A stretch of DNA of 64,000 nucleotides from Enhydrobacter aerosaccus (GCF_900167455.1 NZ_FUWJ01000009.1:62001-126000), one strand, 5' to 3'; shown: positions 1 to 10,163, counted from the stretch's first letter. The notes: generated by a model from the letters alone, not told the origin. Translations and numbers: made by a program.

Positions 1-1
1 G

Positions 2-517
2 CGGGCCGCCGATCTCCTGCTGACCATGCCGGAGCAGGAGGTGTCGGTGCTGGATACGTCGCGGCGCGTGCTGGTCGCCGATCTGGTCCTGCGGACGGGC
101 CGTCCGATCCTGGTGGCCAATCCCGAGGTTTCCAAGCTCGATCTCGACAATGTCGTCGTCGGCTGGAAGGAAAGCCGTGAGGCGCGTCGCGCCCTGCACG
201 ATGCGCTGCCGCTGCTGGCGCTCGCCGGCCGTGTGACGGTGCTGGAGATCGCGGCCGAGGAGGACATGCCGGAAGCACGCCGCCGTGTGGGCGATGTGGT
301 CAGCTGGCTGATGGGGCACGACATCGCCGCCTCGGGCCGCACCACCGTGTCGCGAGGCAACGACGCCGCCGAGCTGGCGGCGCAGGCCGAGGAACTGAAG
401 GCGGGGCTGCTGGTCGGCGGCGCCTACGGTCATAATCGCCTGCGGGAGCTGGTGCTGGGAGGCGTGACGCGCGATCTTCTGCTGAAGCCGGCGCGTTGCT
501 CCTTCATCTCGCATTGA
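2..517 (+). CDS. Universal stress protein (UspA family), 3' part
   Basis: The open frame enters from the left edge, so the true start lies outside the window. About 171 codons are visible. The C-terminal UspA signature is clear: a glycine-rich nucleotide-binding stretch (GGAYGHNRLRELVLGG) followed by the final strand with VTRDLLLKPARC. UspA proteins are cytoplasmic stress proteins that often bind ATP. The visible part covers one Usp domain plus a short upstream stretch, so the full protein may have one or two domains. It lies 46 bp upstream of ppsA on the same strand and may be cotranscribed with it. The family is secure; the physiological role is unknown. Confidence 0.85.
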   Translation, partial: RAADLLLTMPEQEVSVLDTSRRVLVADLVLRTGRPILVANPEVSKLDLDNVVVGWKESREARRALHDALPLLALAGRVTVLEIAAEEDMPEARRRVGDVVSWLMGHDIAASGRTTVSRGNDAAELAAQAEELKAGLLVGGAYGHNRLRELVLGGVTRDLLLKPARCSFISH

Positions 518-563
518 TCGCCTCGAGCGCGCCGACACGGTCCATTCCTCCAGGGGGAGCAAG

Positions 564-2972
564 ATGATCCGCGAAGAGTATGTCCGCTGGTTCAAGGATC
601 TGCGCTCCGACGATATCCCGAGCGTCGGCGGCAAGAACGCCGCGCTGGGCGAACTCTATTCGGTGCTGTCGGCGCAGGGCGTGAAGGTGCCGAACGGCTT
701 CGCCCTGACGGTGACCGCCTATCGCGACGCGCTGACCACGGCCAAGGCCTGGCCGCGCCTGCAGGCGCTGCTGCAGGGCATCCGGCCCGGCGACGTCGCG
801 GGGCTTGCCAAGGCGGCGGCCGAGGCGCGGACCATCGTCTACGCCGCCACCGGCACGGAGACGCTGCGGCAGGCGATCGGCGACAACTACCGGCAGCTCG
901 AACGCGAGTACGGCGCCGGTGTCGCCGTTGCCGTGCGCAGCTCGGCGACGGCAGAGGATCTGCCGACCGCCAGCTTCGCCGGCCAGCACGAGAGCTTCCT
1001 CAATGTGCGCGGTGCCGACGATCTGTTCGAAGCCTGCCGTCGCTGCTTCGCCTCGGTCTTCACCGATCGCGCCATCGTCTATCGCAACGACAACGGCTTC
1101 GATCACCTGAAGATCGGCCTCTCGGTCGGCGTCATGAAGATGGTGCGCTCCGACCTGGCCTCGAGCGGCGTGATCTTCACCCTCGACACCGAATCGGGCT
1201 TCCGCGACGTCGTGTTCATCACCGGCATCTATGGGCTGGGCGAGAACATCGTTCAGGGCCGCGTCGATCCTGATGAATTCTATGTCCACAAGCCGACCTT
1301 CCGCCGCGGCAGGCGCTGTGTGCTGCGTCGGCGCCTGGGCGCCAAGCAGATGCGCCTGATCTACGGGGAGGGCAGCGGCGACAACAGCACGGTCAATGTC
1401 GAGACGGCAGCCGGGGATCGCGACCGCTTCTGCCTGACCGACCACGAGGTCCTGGTGCTGGCCGACTATGCCCTGCGCATCGAGGATCACTTCTCGCAGC
1501 GTGCTGGCCATCCGATGCCGATGGACATCGAATGGGCCAAGGATGCCGATGACGGCCAGCTCTACATTGTCCAGTCGCGGCCGGAGACCGTCGCCTCGCA
1601 GCGCAAGGTGGGCGTGTTCGAGACCTATCGACTGAAGGGCAGCGGTCCGGTGCTGCTGACCGGCCGCGCCGTCGGCGAGAAGGTGGCGAGCGGCGCCGTG
1701 CGGCGGATCGCCAACGCGAAGGATCTGACGGCCTTCGTCACCGGCGAGGTGCTGGTCGCCGATACGACCAGTCCCGACTGGGAGCCGGTGATGAAGCGCG
1801 CGGCGGCGATCGTCACCGATCGCGGCGGCCGGACCTGCCATGCCGCCATCGTCGCGCGCGAACTCGGCATTCCTGCCATCGTCGGCAGCGAGCGGGCAAC
1901 CAGCGTGCTGAAGACCGGCGATGTCGTGACGGTGTCCTGCGTCGAGGGCGATACCGGCCGCATCTATCGCGGTGCACTGCCGTTCGAGAAGTCGGTGCAG
2001 GACCCGTCCTCGATCGTGCGGCCGCAGACGGCGATCATGCTCAACGTCGGCAATCCCGATCTCGCCTTCAAGGCGGCGCTGCGGCCGAATGATGGTGTCG
2101 GGCTCGCGCGCATGGAGTTCATCGTCAACGAGCATATCGGCATCCATCCGATGGCGCTGGTGCATCCGGAGAAGCTCAGCGCGGCCGCCGACCGCGATGC
2201 CATTGCGCGGCTGACGCGGCATCATGCCCGGCCGGCCGATTTCTTCGTCGAGCGCCTGGCGGAGGGGGTGGGCACCATCGCCGCCGCCTTCTATCCGCGG
2301 CCGGTGATCATCCGGCTCTCGGACTTCAAGACCAACGAATATGCCAAGCTGATCGGCGGCGCCGACTTCGAGCCCAAGGAAGAGAACCCGATGCTGGGAT
2401 TCCGCGGCGCCGCGCGCTACGGCCATCCGGCCTACGCCGAAGGCTTCGCGCTCGAATGCGCGGCGCTCAAGCGCGTGCGCGAGGAGATGGGCCTCGACAA
2501 CCTGCGCATCATGATCCCGTTCTGCCGCCGTGTCGGCGAGGCGCGGACCGTGCTGGCCGCGATGGCGGATCATGGGCTGGTGCGCGGCGAGAAGGGGCTC
2601 GAGCTCTATCTCATGTGCGAGATCCCCAACAACGTGATCCAGATCGATGCGTTTGCCGAACTGTTCGACGGCTTCTCGATCGGTTCCAACGACCTGACGC
2701 AGCTCACGCTCGGTGTCGATCGCGATTCGCAGATCGTGGCTTTCGACTTCGACGAGCGCGATCCCGGCATGCTGGAGATGCTGCGGCTGGCCGTGACCGG
2801 CGCCCACCGCAACAAGCGTCATGTCGGCATCTGCGGCGAGGCGCCCGCCAACTATCCCGAGATCGCCGCCTTCCTGACCGATCTCGGCATCGATTCGATC
2901 AGCGTCAATGCCGACAGCGTGCAGCGTACGATGAAGGTCGTATACGAGGCCGAGCAGCACCGGCGTCGCTGA
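564..2972 (+). CDS. ppsA: Phosphoenolpyruvate synthase (pyruvate, water dikinase)
   Basis: Converts pyruvate, ATP and water to phosphoenolpyruvate, AMP and phosphate, the entry step to gluconeogenesis. The 802 residues match the usual length of about 790-800. Domains in order are the N-terminal ATP-grasp-like PPDK_N region (about 10-340), the swivelling phosphohistidine domain with GGRTCHAAIVARELG (catalytic His426), and the C-terminal PEP-binding TIM barrel ending in VGICGEAPANYP (Cys757, the expected acid/base cysteine). A strong ribosome binding site (GGGGGAG) precedes the ATG. It lies 46 bp after the Usp gene. PEP synthases are often controlled by a DUF299 kinase, which is not seen here. 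Confidence 0.96.
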   Translation: MIREEYVRWFKDLRSDDIPSVGGKNAALGELYSVLSAQGVKVPNGFALTVTAYRDALTTAKAWPRLQALLQGIRPGDVAGLAKAAAEARTIVYAATGTETLRQAIGDNYRQLEREYGAGVAVAVRSSATAEDLPTASFAGQHESFLNVRGADDLFEACRRCFASVFTDRAIVYRNDNGFDHLKIGLSVGVMKMVRSDLASSGVIFTLDTESGFRDVVFITGIYGLGENIVQGRVDPDEFYVHKPTFRRGRRCVLRRRLGAKQMRLIYGEGSGDNSTVNVETAAGDRDRFCLTDHEVLVLADYALRIEDHFSQRAGHPMPMDIEWAKDADDGQLYIVQSRPETVASQRKVGVFETYRLKGSGPVLLTGRAVGEKVASGAVRRIANAKDLTAFVTGEVLVADTTSPDWEPVMKRAAAIVTDRGGRTCHAAIVARELGIPAIVGSERATSVLKTGDVVTVSCVEGDTGRIYRGALPFEKSVQDPSSIVRPQTAIMLNVGNPDLAFKAALRPNDGVGLARMEFIVNEHIGIHPMALVHPEKLSAAADRDAIARLTRHHARPADFFVERLAEGVGTIAAAFYPRPVIIRLSDFKTNEYAKLIGGADFEPKEENPMLGFRGAARYGHPAYAEGFALECAALKRVREEMGLDNLRIMIPFCRRVGEARTVLAAMADHGLVRGEKGLELYLMCEIPNNVIQIDAFAELFDGFSIGSNDLTQLTLGVDRDSQIVAFDFDERDPGMLEMLRLAVTGAHRNKRHVGICGEAPANYPEIAAFLTDLGIDSISVNADSVQRTMKVVYEAEQHRRR

Positions 2973-2997
2973 CGCCGTCGCCGTACCGTGGCGCGAA

Positions 2998-3058
2998 CGA
3001 ACAAAAAAGCGGCTCGCGAGGATTGGCCTGAAACGCTTCCCTCGCGACCTTTTGTTCG
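2998..3058. repeat. Imperfect inverted repeat downstream of ppsA, possible terminator
   Basis: The arms are CGAACAAAA (2998-3006) with TTTTGTTCG (3050-3058) and an inner TCGCGAGG (3014-3021) with CCTCGCGA (3040-3047). They can form a two-part stem beginning 25 nt after the ppsA stop. It could end the ppsA transcript, but no terminal U-run follows the stem, so this is only a possibility. Confidence 0.4.
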
Positions 3059-3090
3059 ATTCCTCGCGAGGCTCGCGAGAGACGCCGTCT

Positions 3091-3116
3091 CCATTAAATA
3101 AATGGAAATATAATGG
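3091..3116. repeat. CCRTT-AAATA-AAYGG interspersed repeat, copy A
   Basis: The sequence is CCATT, AAATA, AATGG, AAATAT, AATGG, so a 5-bp arm can pair with either of two downstream arms. A second copy at 23001-23026 has G for A in the first arm and C for T in both partner arms. All three arms therefore change together while the AT-rich spacers are kept. This marks a conserved interspersed element rather than chance. Confidence 0.6.
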
Positions 3117-3553
3117 TGGGGGCGGTGTTGGACGGACCATGGCGCGATTCTGCGCCGGTCCGCCTCGGAGCCCTATTATGGTCGCCTACACCGCGCGCGG
3201 GCTTGCCATGGTGGCGAGACCCAGGTGTCGCAATTGCGGTGGCTCGCGCGCATCGGCGTCAGCCATATTTGTCGGATGGAGCGGAGAGGGTCTCGTGCTG
3301 TCTGTAGAGGTAAGGATGGGGTTATAAGGTGACGCTTATGACCGGCTCCAAGAAGCCCTCGACTCTGGCTTTCTGTGAAGCTGCTGGATTTGAACAGTCG
3401 AAGACCGGCTTTCAGGTCCGACGGACACCGGCCAGGTCCGAGTAGGCACCGTCGGCTTCTCGAAGATCCAGCCGCGCTCGCGCCAGCAGATGGCGGATAG
3501 TTCGGCAGCATGCCGGGACCGCGGACGATGCTCTGAACCTTGACGTTCGGTGC

Positions 3554-3573
3554 GTTATAACCAATGTTATAAC
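3554..3573. promoter_or_regulatory. Twin GTTATAAC operator of the antitoxin-toxin operon
   Basis: Two exact copies of the self-complementary octamer GTTATAAC (3554-3561 and 3566-3573) lie 12 bp apart centre to centre, ending 20 bp before the antitoxin ATG. A weaker match, GTTATAAG, lies at 3321. AbrB/MazE-type antitoxins bind such palindromes to repress their own operon. Assigning this site to the adjacent antitoxin is inference from position and symmetry. Confidence 0.6.
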
Positions 3574-3593
3574 TCCTATTCCAGGAGAGCCCC

Positions 3594-3821
3594 ATGATCG
3601 AGGTAAAAGTCAGAAAAGTGGGCAATTCGTTCGGTGTCGTGCTGCCGAAGGAAGTGCTCGCGCGGCTCAATACCGGCGAAGGCCAGCCTCTCTACCTCAC
3701 GGAGACGCCGGAGGGCGGCTATCGGTTGACGCCCTTCGATCCGTCGTTTCAGGAGAAGATGACCAAGGCCGAGGATATCATCCGGCGCTATCCGAATACG
3801 CTGCGCGCGCTGGCGAAATGA
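3594..3821 (+). CDS. AbrB/MazE/SpoVT-type antitoxin
   Basis: A 75-aa protein whose N-terminal half has the swapped-hairpin AbrB fold signature (VRKVGNSFGVVLPKEVLARL, about residues 5-24), typical of DNA-binding antitoxins. The C-terminal part (about 45-75) is charged and helical, as expected of the toxin-neutralising tail. The AGGAGAG ribosome site sits 5 nt before the ATG. Its stop overlaps the start of the Doc-like toxin gene in ATGA, so the two are translationally coupled. It is expected to repress the operon through the twin GTTATAAC sites just upstream. Confidence 0.85.
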   Translation: MIEVKVRKVGNSFGVVLPKEVLARLNTGEGQPLYLTETPEGGYRLTPFDPSFQEKMTKAEDIIRRYPNTLRALAK

Positions 3822-4213
3822 CGGATCCGGTCTGGATCGAGGAGCACGAGGTCGTCGCGCTGCATGACCGGCTGTTGGCGCTCTTCGGTGGACCATCCGG
3901 GCTTCGGGATCGCGGCCTTTTGCAGTCGGCGCTGTCGCGGCCACAGCAGCACCTTGCCTATGCCAGACCGGATATCGTCGAGATGGCCGCCCTGTATACG
4001 GCGGCAATCGTTCGCAATCATCCGTTCGTTGACGGCAACAAGAGAACGGCTTTCGTGGTTGGAATCCTGTTCCTCGAGGTAAACGGTTATCGATTCACCG
4101 CATCCGAGGAGTTGGCCGCGCAGGCAGTCCTGGCGTTGGCGGCTGACCAGCTCAGCGAAGAAGGCTACACGGCCTTCCTGCGCGAGCACGTAGCCGGACC
4201 GAGGGCCCCCTAG
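3818..4213 (+). CDS. doc: Death-on-curing (Doc/Fic-fold) toxin
   Basis: A 131-aa Fic-fold toxin. The active-site motif HPFVDGNKRTA is intact and of the Doc type (NKR rather than the GNGR of AMP-transferring Fic proteins). Upstream helices contain the family signature GLRDRGLLQSAL. Doc of phage P1 phosphorylates EF-Tu and halts translation; the same reaction is assumed here. The gene overlaps the AbrB-type antitoxin by 4 bp. The toxin faces Liv operon 1 convergently, with 48 bp between them. Small vertically or horizontally acquired modules of this kind are common in alphaproteobacteria. Confidence 0.88.
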   Translation: MTDPVWIEEHEVVALHDRLLALFGGPSGLRDRGLLQSALSRPQQHLAYARPDIVEMAALYTAAIVRNHPFVDGNKRTAFVVGILFLEVNGYRFTASEELAAQAVLALAADQLSEEGYTAFLREHVAGPRAP

Positions 4214-4261
4214 ATCGTCATCTGCCGATAGACCTGGCGGATGATGCCGGCGCGCTCGGTC

Positions 4262-5721
<1,460 letters not shown>

Positions 5722-5725
<4 letters not shown>

Positions 5726-6639
5726 TCGCGTCCCTCGGGATGCAGCAGCCGGCCGAGGAAGCCGCTGGGGAAGAAGAGGATGACGATCAGCGCCACCGCC
5801 GAGACGACGAAGGTGGCGAGCTGGCCGAGCGGGCGCAGCAACTCGCCGGCGCCGATCAGGAAGATGGCGCCGATCGCCGCGCCCAGGATGGTGCGGCGCC
5901 CGCCCAGCACGGCGGCGATGATGACGTTCACGCCCACGGCGATGTCGACCACGGTGCCGACCGAGGCCGTGCCCATGTAGAAGATCAGCATCGCCCCGGC
6001 GAGGCCGGAGAAGAAGGCGCTGATGCAGAAGGCGACCAGCTTGTGCTTGGCGACGTTGAAGCCGAGCGCGGCCGCCTCGATCGCGTCCTGGCCGCTGGCC
6101 TGCAGGATCAGCCCGACCGGCGAGCGCGACAGGCCGAACAGGATGCCGCCGCTCACCACCATGAAGGCGAAGGCATAGTAGTAGTTCACGGTATCGTCGA
6201 CGGCGAGCACGTCGGGCAGGTCGAGGCCGATCTCGCCGCCGGTGATGCCGGCATTGAGCACGATCACGTTCTGCAGCAGCAGCACCGCGACCAGCGTGGT
6301 GAGGCCGAAATAGGGCCCGCTCAGCCTGAGCGCCGGTACGGCGAGGATCATGCCGGCGATCACCGCCGCCAGCGCGCCGCAGGCGAGGCAGACCGGGATC
6401 GGCCACAGCCAGTAATGGTTCAACAATGCCGCGGTGTAGGCGCCGACGCCGATCAGGAAGCTCGGTCCGAAATTGACCTCGCCGGCGAAGCCGAACAGCA
6501 GGTCCCACGACATGGCGAAGACCGCGTAATAGAAGGCGAGCGTCAGCAGGCCGAGGATGTAGCCGCCGACCCCGAAGGGCAGCAGCGCCATCACCAGCAG
6601 CGCCGGGACGACGATGAGGAAGGTGCGGTTGCGCAACAT
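5722..6639 (-). CDS. livM: Branched-chain amino acid ABC transporter permease LivM
   Basis: A 305-aa inner-membrane permease with 8-10 predicted hydrophobic segments. It carries the LivM/LivH permease signature region (GFAGEVNFGPSFLIGVGAY near residues 50-70 and the QDAIEAAALGFN coupling loop near 190). The ATG chosen starts MLRNRTF, 2 bp after the livH stop; longer open frame upstream of it is only livH read in another frame. The 3' end overlaps the ATPase start by 4 bp. With LivH it forms the transmembrane channel fed by the LivK protein encoded at 7835-9064. Confidence 0.92.
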
Positions 6640-6641
6640 GG

Positions 6642-7526
6642 CTACCTCCGCCCCAGCAGGCCCTGCGGCCGCACATAGACGGCGACCACCAGCAGCAGCA
6701 GCACGGGCACGGTGCGGATCGAGGGCGAGATCAGGTAGGCCGTCAGAGTCTCGAGATAGCCGACGATATAGGCGGCAACGAGCGAGCCGGAGACGCTGCC
6801 GAGACCGCCCAATACGACGATCGAGAAGGCGCTCGCGGTGAGTGTGCCGGCATTGTCCGAGCTGACGCCGAGGAAGGCGCCCAGCAGCACGCCGGCGATG
6901 CCGGCCAGGATGCCGTAGATCGCCCACACCGCGAGATAGATGTTGGAAAGCTCGAAGCCCAGCAGCGTCAGACCGCGCGGATTCATCGAGGCGGCGAGCA
7001 GCGACTTGCCCATGCGGGTGCGGTTGACCAGCAGCCACAAGAGCCCGATCAGCGCCCACGACAGCACGGCGGTCAGGATCTCGTTGTGCGGCGTGCGCAC
7101 GCCCAGGATCATCACCACGCCCTCGACCAGCGGCCGCACCGTCTTGGGGTTGTTGGTGAAGAGATAGGCGATCGCCTCCTGCAGCATGATGCCCCACAGC
7201 AGGGTGCCGGTGAGCACGAAGATCTCCTTCTCCTCGCGCGGGATGGACGGCGACTTCTGGATCGGGCTGGCGATCAGTCGATAGGTGGCAAGGGCGCAGA
7301 CGAGCGCGGCCGCGACGCCGGCCGCGGCGCCGGCATAGACGCTGCCGATGCCCGGTCCGAGCAGGCCGCCGACCCACCAGGCGATCACGGCCGCCACCAC
7401 CATCAGGGCGCCGTGCGAGAGATTGAGCACGCCGGAGACGCCGAAGATCAGCGTGAAGCCGATCGCGCCCAGGGCGTAGAGGGAGCTGATCGCGAAGCCG
7501 TCGATCAGGATCTGGAGAGCAAGCAT
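6642..7526 (-). CDS. livH: Branched-chain amino acid ABC transporter permease LivH
   Basis: A 294-aa integral membrane protein starting MLALQILIDG. It has the usual LivH N-terminal region (ALGAIGFTLIFGVSGVLNLS) and the conserved NPRG..LLGFE cytoplasmic loop that contacts the ATPase. It has about eight membrane segments. It is separated from livK by a 308-bp spacer filled with two REP-like hairpins, while the genes after it are packed with 2-bp gaps or overlaps. That is consistent with livK being expressed at a higher level from the same transcript, or with a separate promoter in the spacer. Confidence 0.93.
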   Translation of the reverse strand: MLALQILIDGFAISSLYALGAIGFTLIFGVSGVLNLSHGALMVVAAVIAWWVGGLLGPGIGSVYAGAAAGVAAALVCALATYRLIASPIQKSPSIPREEKEIFVLTGTLLWGIMLQEAIAYLFTNNPKTVRPLVEGVVMILGVRTPHNEILTAVLSWALIGLLWLLVNRTRMGKSLLAASMNPRGLTLLGFELSNIYLAVWAIYGILAGIAGVLLGAFLGVSSDNAGTLTASAFSIVVLGGLGSVSGSLVAAYIVGYLETLTAYLISPSIRTVPVLLLLVVAVYVRPQGLLGRR

Positions 7527-7597
7527 GTACCTCCGTCCGGCGGTGCCGGCGGTCTATGAGACGCGGTCTGTCGGTCCGCGCCGGCTATCAGGGTTGA

Positions 7598-7663
7598 GTG
7601 TCGTCCCGGACGATGCGGGGGATCCTTCCTTCAAGGATCCCTCGCCGACGCTCGGGATGACAC
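7598..7663. repeat. REP-like palindrome between livK and livH, unit 1
   Basis: The arms are GTGTCGTCCCGGACGATGCG and the inverted CGACGCTCGGGATGACAC, with GGATCC-rich inner sequence. It belongs to the dispersed family whose core is GTCATCCCGAGCGCAGCGA and which recurs at 7715, 19467-20040 and 45031. It lies inside the Liv operon rather than at its end. Confidence 0.75.
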
Positions 7664-7714
7664 GGGAACGATGGTCGGGAGTGAATCTGTCTTGGGTGTC
7701 GGAGCCTGTCTTGA

Positions 7715-7807
7715 GTGTCATCCCGAACGGAGTGAGGGATCCCTGCTTGTCGCTTCAAGGATCCTTCGCCAAGCGCGCAGGTGATTGCGCGCGGCTCGGG
7801 ATGACAC
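7715..7807. repeat. REP-like palindrome between livK and livH, unit 2
   Basis: This second, longer copy begins GTGTCATCCCGAACGGAGTG and ends with GGCTCGGGATGACAC. It contains an inner palindrome around GCGCGCAGGTGATTGCGCGC. Together with unit 1 it fills most of the 308 bp between livH and livK. In transcription order the hairpins follow livK, where such elements often protect the upstream mRNA from 3' exonucleases. Confidence 0.75.
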
Positions 7808-7834
7808 GGCAATCCATTCGCCGACCCGCGCGTG

Positions 7835-9064
7835 TTACTGCGGCAGCTTGATGAAGGCCGGGAAGGCCATCTTCCCCGTCGCCACCTTCTCGGGCCACAC
7901 CGTGATCGGGTTGCCCTTCTGCCACTGCACCATCAGGCCGGTGATGTAGCCTTCGCCGATCCGCATGCCGTGCGCGAAGGTGTCGGTCTTGGGCAGGAAG
8001 ACGATGCGGCCGATCGTGCCGACATAGTCGGTCTGCTCCATCGCCGCGACCACCTTGTCGGGATCGGTGCCGCCGGCCTTCTTGAAGGCGTCGGCCCACA
8101 TGTAGACCTCGTCGTAGGCGGTGTAGGCGGCGTAGCCCGGCAGGGCGCCGTACTTCTTCTTGTAGTTGTCGGCGAACGGGATCGTCTTCGGCGTCACCGC
8201 CACGTCGGGGGCGGAGACCATGTTGAAGATCACGCCGTCGGTGGCGCCGTTGGTATCCTTCCAGAAGGTCGCGTTGGTGGCCTGGCTGGAGACGCCGAAC
8301 ATCGGGATCGGCACCTGCTGCTGCTGCCACTGCACCGTCGGCTGCACGCCGACATGGCTGATGCCGGTGATGATCACGTCAGGCTTGGAGGCCTCGATCT
8401 TGTTGAAGATCGGCGTGAAGTCGGTGGTGTCGGGCGACAGGCGGATATGGTCGAGCACCTTGAGGCCGATCTGCGGCAGGCACTTCTTGTATTCCTCGTC
8501 GAGCGGCAGGGTCCAGGCAGCGTCCTCGCTCATGATGACGGCGGTCTTCATGTGCAGGTCGTCGACCAGCAGCTTCTTGGCCGAATCGCAGACCGCGTCG
8601 GCGATCTGGGTCGAGGCGAGATAGCCGTGGAAGACGTACTTCATGTGGTCGTAGTCTTCGCGCACGCGCTTGGTGATCTCGTTGCTGGCCGCGCCCGGCG
8701 TGATCATCGGCATCTTGAGGCGGCCGGCCCACGGTTCGAGCGCCAGCACCACCTCGGAGATGTAGCTGGCGATCACCGCCGACACCTTGTCCTGCTGCGC
8801 CGCGCGCTGGAAGGCGCGCACCGCGTCGGCGGCGGAGTTGTGATCGTCGTATTCGACGATCTCGATCTTGCGGCCGTTTACGCCGCCCGCCGCATTGATC
8901 TCTTCGGCCGCCATCTTGGCGGCATTGGGAATGCCGACGCCGCTGATCGCGGAGGTCTCGGCGATGGTGGCGATCTTGATCGGATCCGCGGCCTGGGCCG
9001 CAACGGTCGTGAAGGCAAGACTGAACACGCTGCCAAGCAGGGCAGCTACATGCGTTCGACGCAT
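7835..9064 (-). CDS. livK: Branched-chain amino acid-type ABC substrate-binding protein (LivK family)
   Basis: A 409-aa periplasmic binding protein. An N-terminal signal peptide (about residues 1-25, cleavage after AQA) is followed by the type-1 periplasmic fold with the family start IKIATIAETSAISG. The AAQQDKVSAVIAS and ISHVGVQPTVQWQQQ regions are typical of the Peripla_BP_6 family. An AAAGGA ribosome site lies 9 nt upstream of the ATG. It is first in the minus-strand order livK-livH-livM-livGF. The ligand could be branched-chain amino acids, amides or aromatic compounds; sequence alone does not decide. Confidence 0.92.
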   Translation of the reverse strand: MRRTHVAALLGSVFSLAFTTVAAQAADPIKIATIAETSAISGVGIPNAAKMAAEEINAAGGVNGRKIEIVEYDDHNSAADAVRAFQRAAQQDKVSAVIASYISEVVLALEPWAGRLKMPMITPGAASNEITKRVREDYDHMKYVFHGYLASTQIADAVCDSAKKLLVDDLHMKTAVIMSEDAAWTLPLDEEYKKCLPQIGLKVLDHIRLSPDTTDFTPIFNKIEASKPDVIITGISHVGVQPTVQWQQQQVPIPMFGVSSQATNATFWKDTNGATDGVIFNMVSAPDVAVTPKTIPFADNYKKKYGALPGYAAYTAYDEVYMWADAFKKAGGTDPDKVVAAMEQTDYVGTIGRIVFLPKTDTFAHGMRIGEGYITGLMVQWQKGNPITVWPEKVATGKMAFPAFIKLPQ

Positions 9065-9119
9065 TTTACGTTGTCCTTTGTATTAAATTTCCACCCTAGA
9101 CGGCGGCGAAGATGCAGGA

Positions 9120-10082
9120 TCAACGTTCGCGATGCAACTCGCGCGCGCGTCGCAAGGTGATGAGCGCCACTTCGCCGCGGCAGTTGAATCGCACCGGCGG
9201 ATCGGAAACGCCGAGGCCGCGGCTGGTGTATCCGATCATCCGTCCTTCTCGCCACAGGCCCACAGCCGCATGGCGGCACCGTGTCAATTGCGTCACCAGT
9301 GGCCGGCCGCCGGGCAGGCACACCTGGCCGCCATGCGTATGTCCGGAAAGGTACAACGCATAGCCGGCGTCGGCAGCGTGATCGGCCATCTCCGCCGAAT
9401 GCACGAGAGCGATGCGGAACGCTTCGCCCGGTTCCCGCAAGGCGGCGAGGGCGGCGTCGGTGTAGAAATTGTGCACGTCGTCGAGGCCGGTCACGGTGAG
9501 GCGCTCGCCGCCGCGTTCCAGCGTGACGGAGCGATTGACCAGCACCTCGAAGCCGAGCCGGGCGAGGGCGCCGGCCATGGTCACATCGTCGTGATTGCCG
9601 AGGATCGCCAGCCGCGGCCCGGTCACGGTGAGGCCGCGCAAGGCCTGCATCAGCAGCGATGTCGAACGATCGATCGGCGCGTGATGATTGCCGTGAACGT
9701 CGCCCGTGATGGCGAGCGCGTCGACCGTGAGACCGTCGAGCAGCCGATGCGTCGCCTCGGCGATCTCGGGAAAGGCATCGAGATGCGTGTCGCTGAGCTG
9801 CAGCAGGCGATAGCCGTCGAACGCGGCCGGCAGACCGGGCAGGTCCAGCTCCATCTCGACCTGCTGCAGGTCGAGTGCATTGCGTCGCCCGCGCCCATGC
9901 AGCGGCGTCAGGCGCAGACCGAGGCTGAAGGCTGCCAGCGCCTGATTGAAGATCGCCTTGCGCCAGCGCGTGCGCGGTCCCTTCGGGCTCACCCAATGGC
10001 GGCTGCGCGCGATCGCCCGCCGCTTCGCCGCCCAGTCATGAAGCGGGTGGTCGGTCGGGTCTTCGAGATCGTCGGAATTCAT
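9120..10082 (-). CDS. Metallophosphoesterase, YkuE/YaeI-like
   Basis: A 320-aa calcineurin-like phosphoesterase. The metal-ligand motifs appear in order: LQLSDTHLD (near residue 95), ITGDVHG, LGNHDD, LVHSAE and SGHTHGGQVCLPGG. The DVH following the second GD replaces the more common DxxD. About 75 residues precede the first motif and contain a basic, weakly hydrophobic region that may associate with the membrane. Relatives such as YkuE and UDP-diacylglucosamine hydrolase-like proteins act on envelope substrates, but the substrate here is unknown. It lies 55 bp upstream of livK in the same direction and is divergent from opgG. Confidence 0.88.
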   Translation of the reverse strand: MNSDDLEDPTDHPLHDWAAKRRAIARSRHWVSPKGPRTRWRKAIFNQALAAFSLGLRLTPLHGRGRRNALDLQQVEMELDLPGLPAAFDGYRLLQLSDTHLDAFPEIAEATHRLLDGLTVDALAITGDVHGNHHAPIDRSTSLLMQALRGLTVTGPRLAILGNHDDVTMAGALARLGFEVLVNRSVTLERGGERLTVTGLDDVHNFYTDAALAALREPGEAFRIALVHSAEMADHAADAGYALYLSGHTHGGQVCLPGGRPLVTQLTRCRHAAVGLWREGRMIGYTSRGLGVSDPPVRFNCRGEVALITLRRARELHRER

Positions 10083-10163
10083 CGCCGCCGATCATAGGTC
10101 GGACAGGCGGCGGCGACAGCGCAATCGCCCGCCGCATTGTCGTTGCTTTGGCACGGAACCCTC

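Larger units (their letters stand above)
2973..3553. other. Non-coding gap with several short palindromes
   Basis: No frame here looks like a real protein. The gap holds the ppsA-proximal hairpin, four copies of TCGCGA (3014, 3042, 3064, 3073), the CCATT/AATGG repeat at 3091-3116, and a partial operator-like GTTATAAG at 3321-3328. The last is followed by CTTATGACC, making an imperfect inverted repeat. The rest shows nothing recognisable. A minus-strand open frame at about 3176-3670 has an amino-acid composition unlike a protein and crosses the antitoxin gene. Confidence 0.5.

Noticed and set aside
504..3140. Very long open frame antisense to ppsA (878 codons)
   Set aside because: High-GC third-position bias opens antisense frames. 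The peptide is rich in His, Arg, Gln and Asp with no domain, and the opposite strand encodes a complete PEP synthase.
3176..3670. Minus-strand 164-codon frame before the antitoxin gene
   Set aside because: It crosses the twin operator and the antitoxin start, has an atypical composition and no ribosome site.
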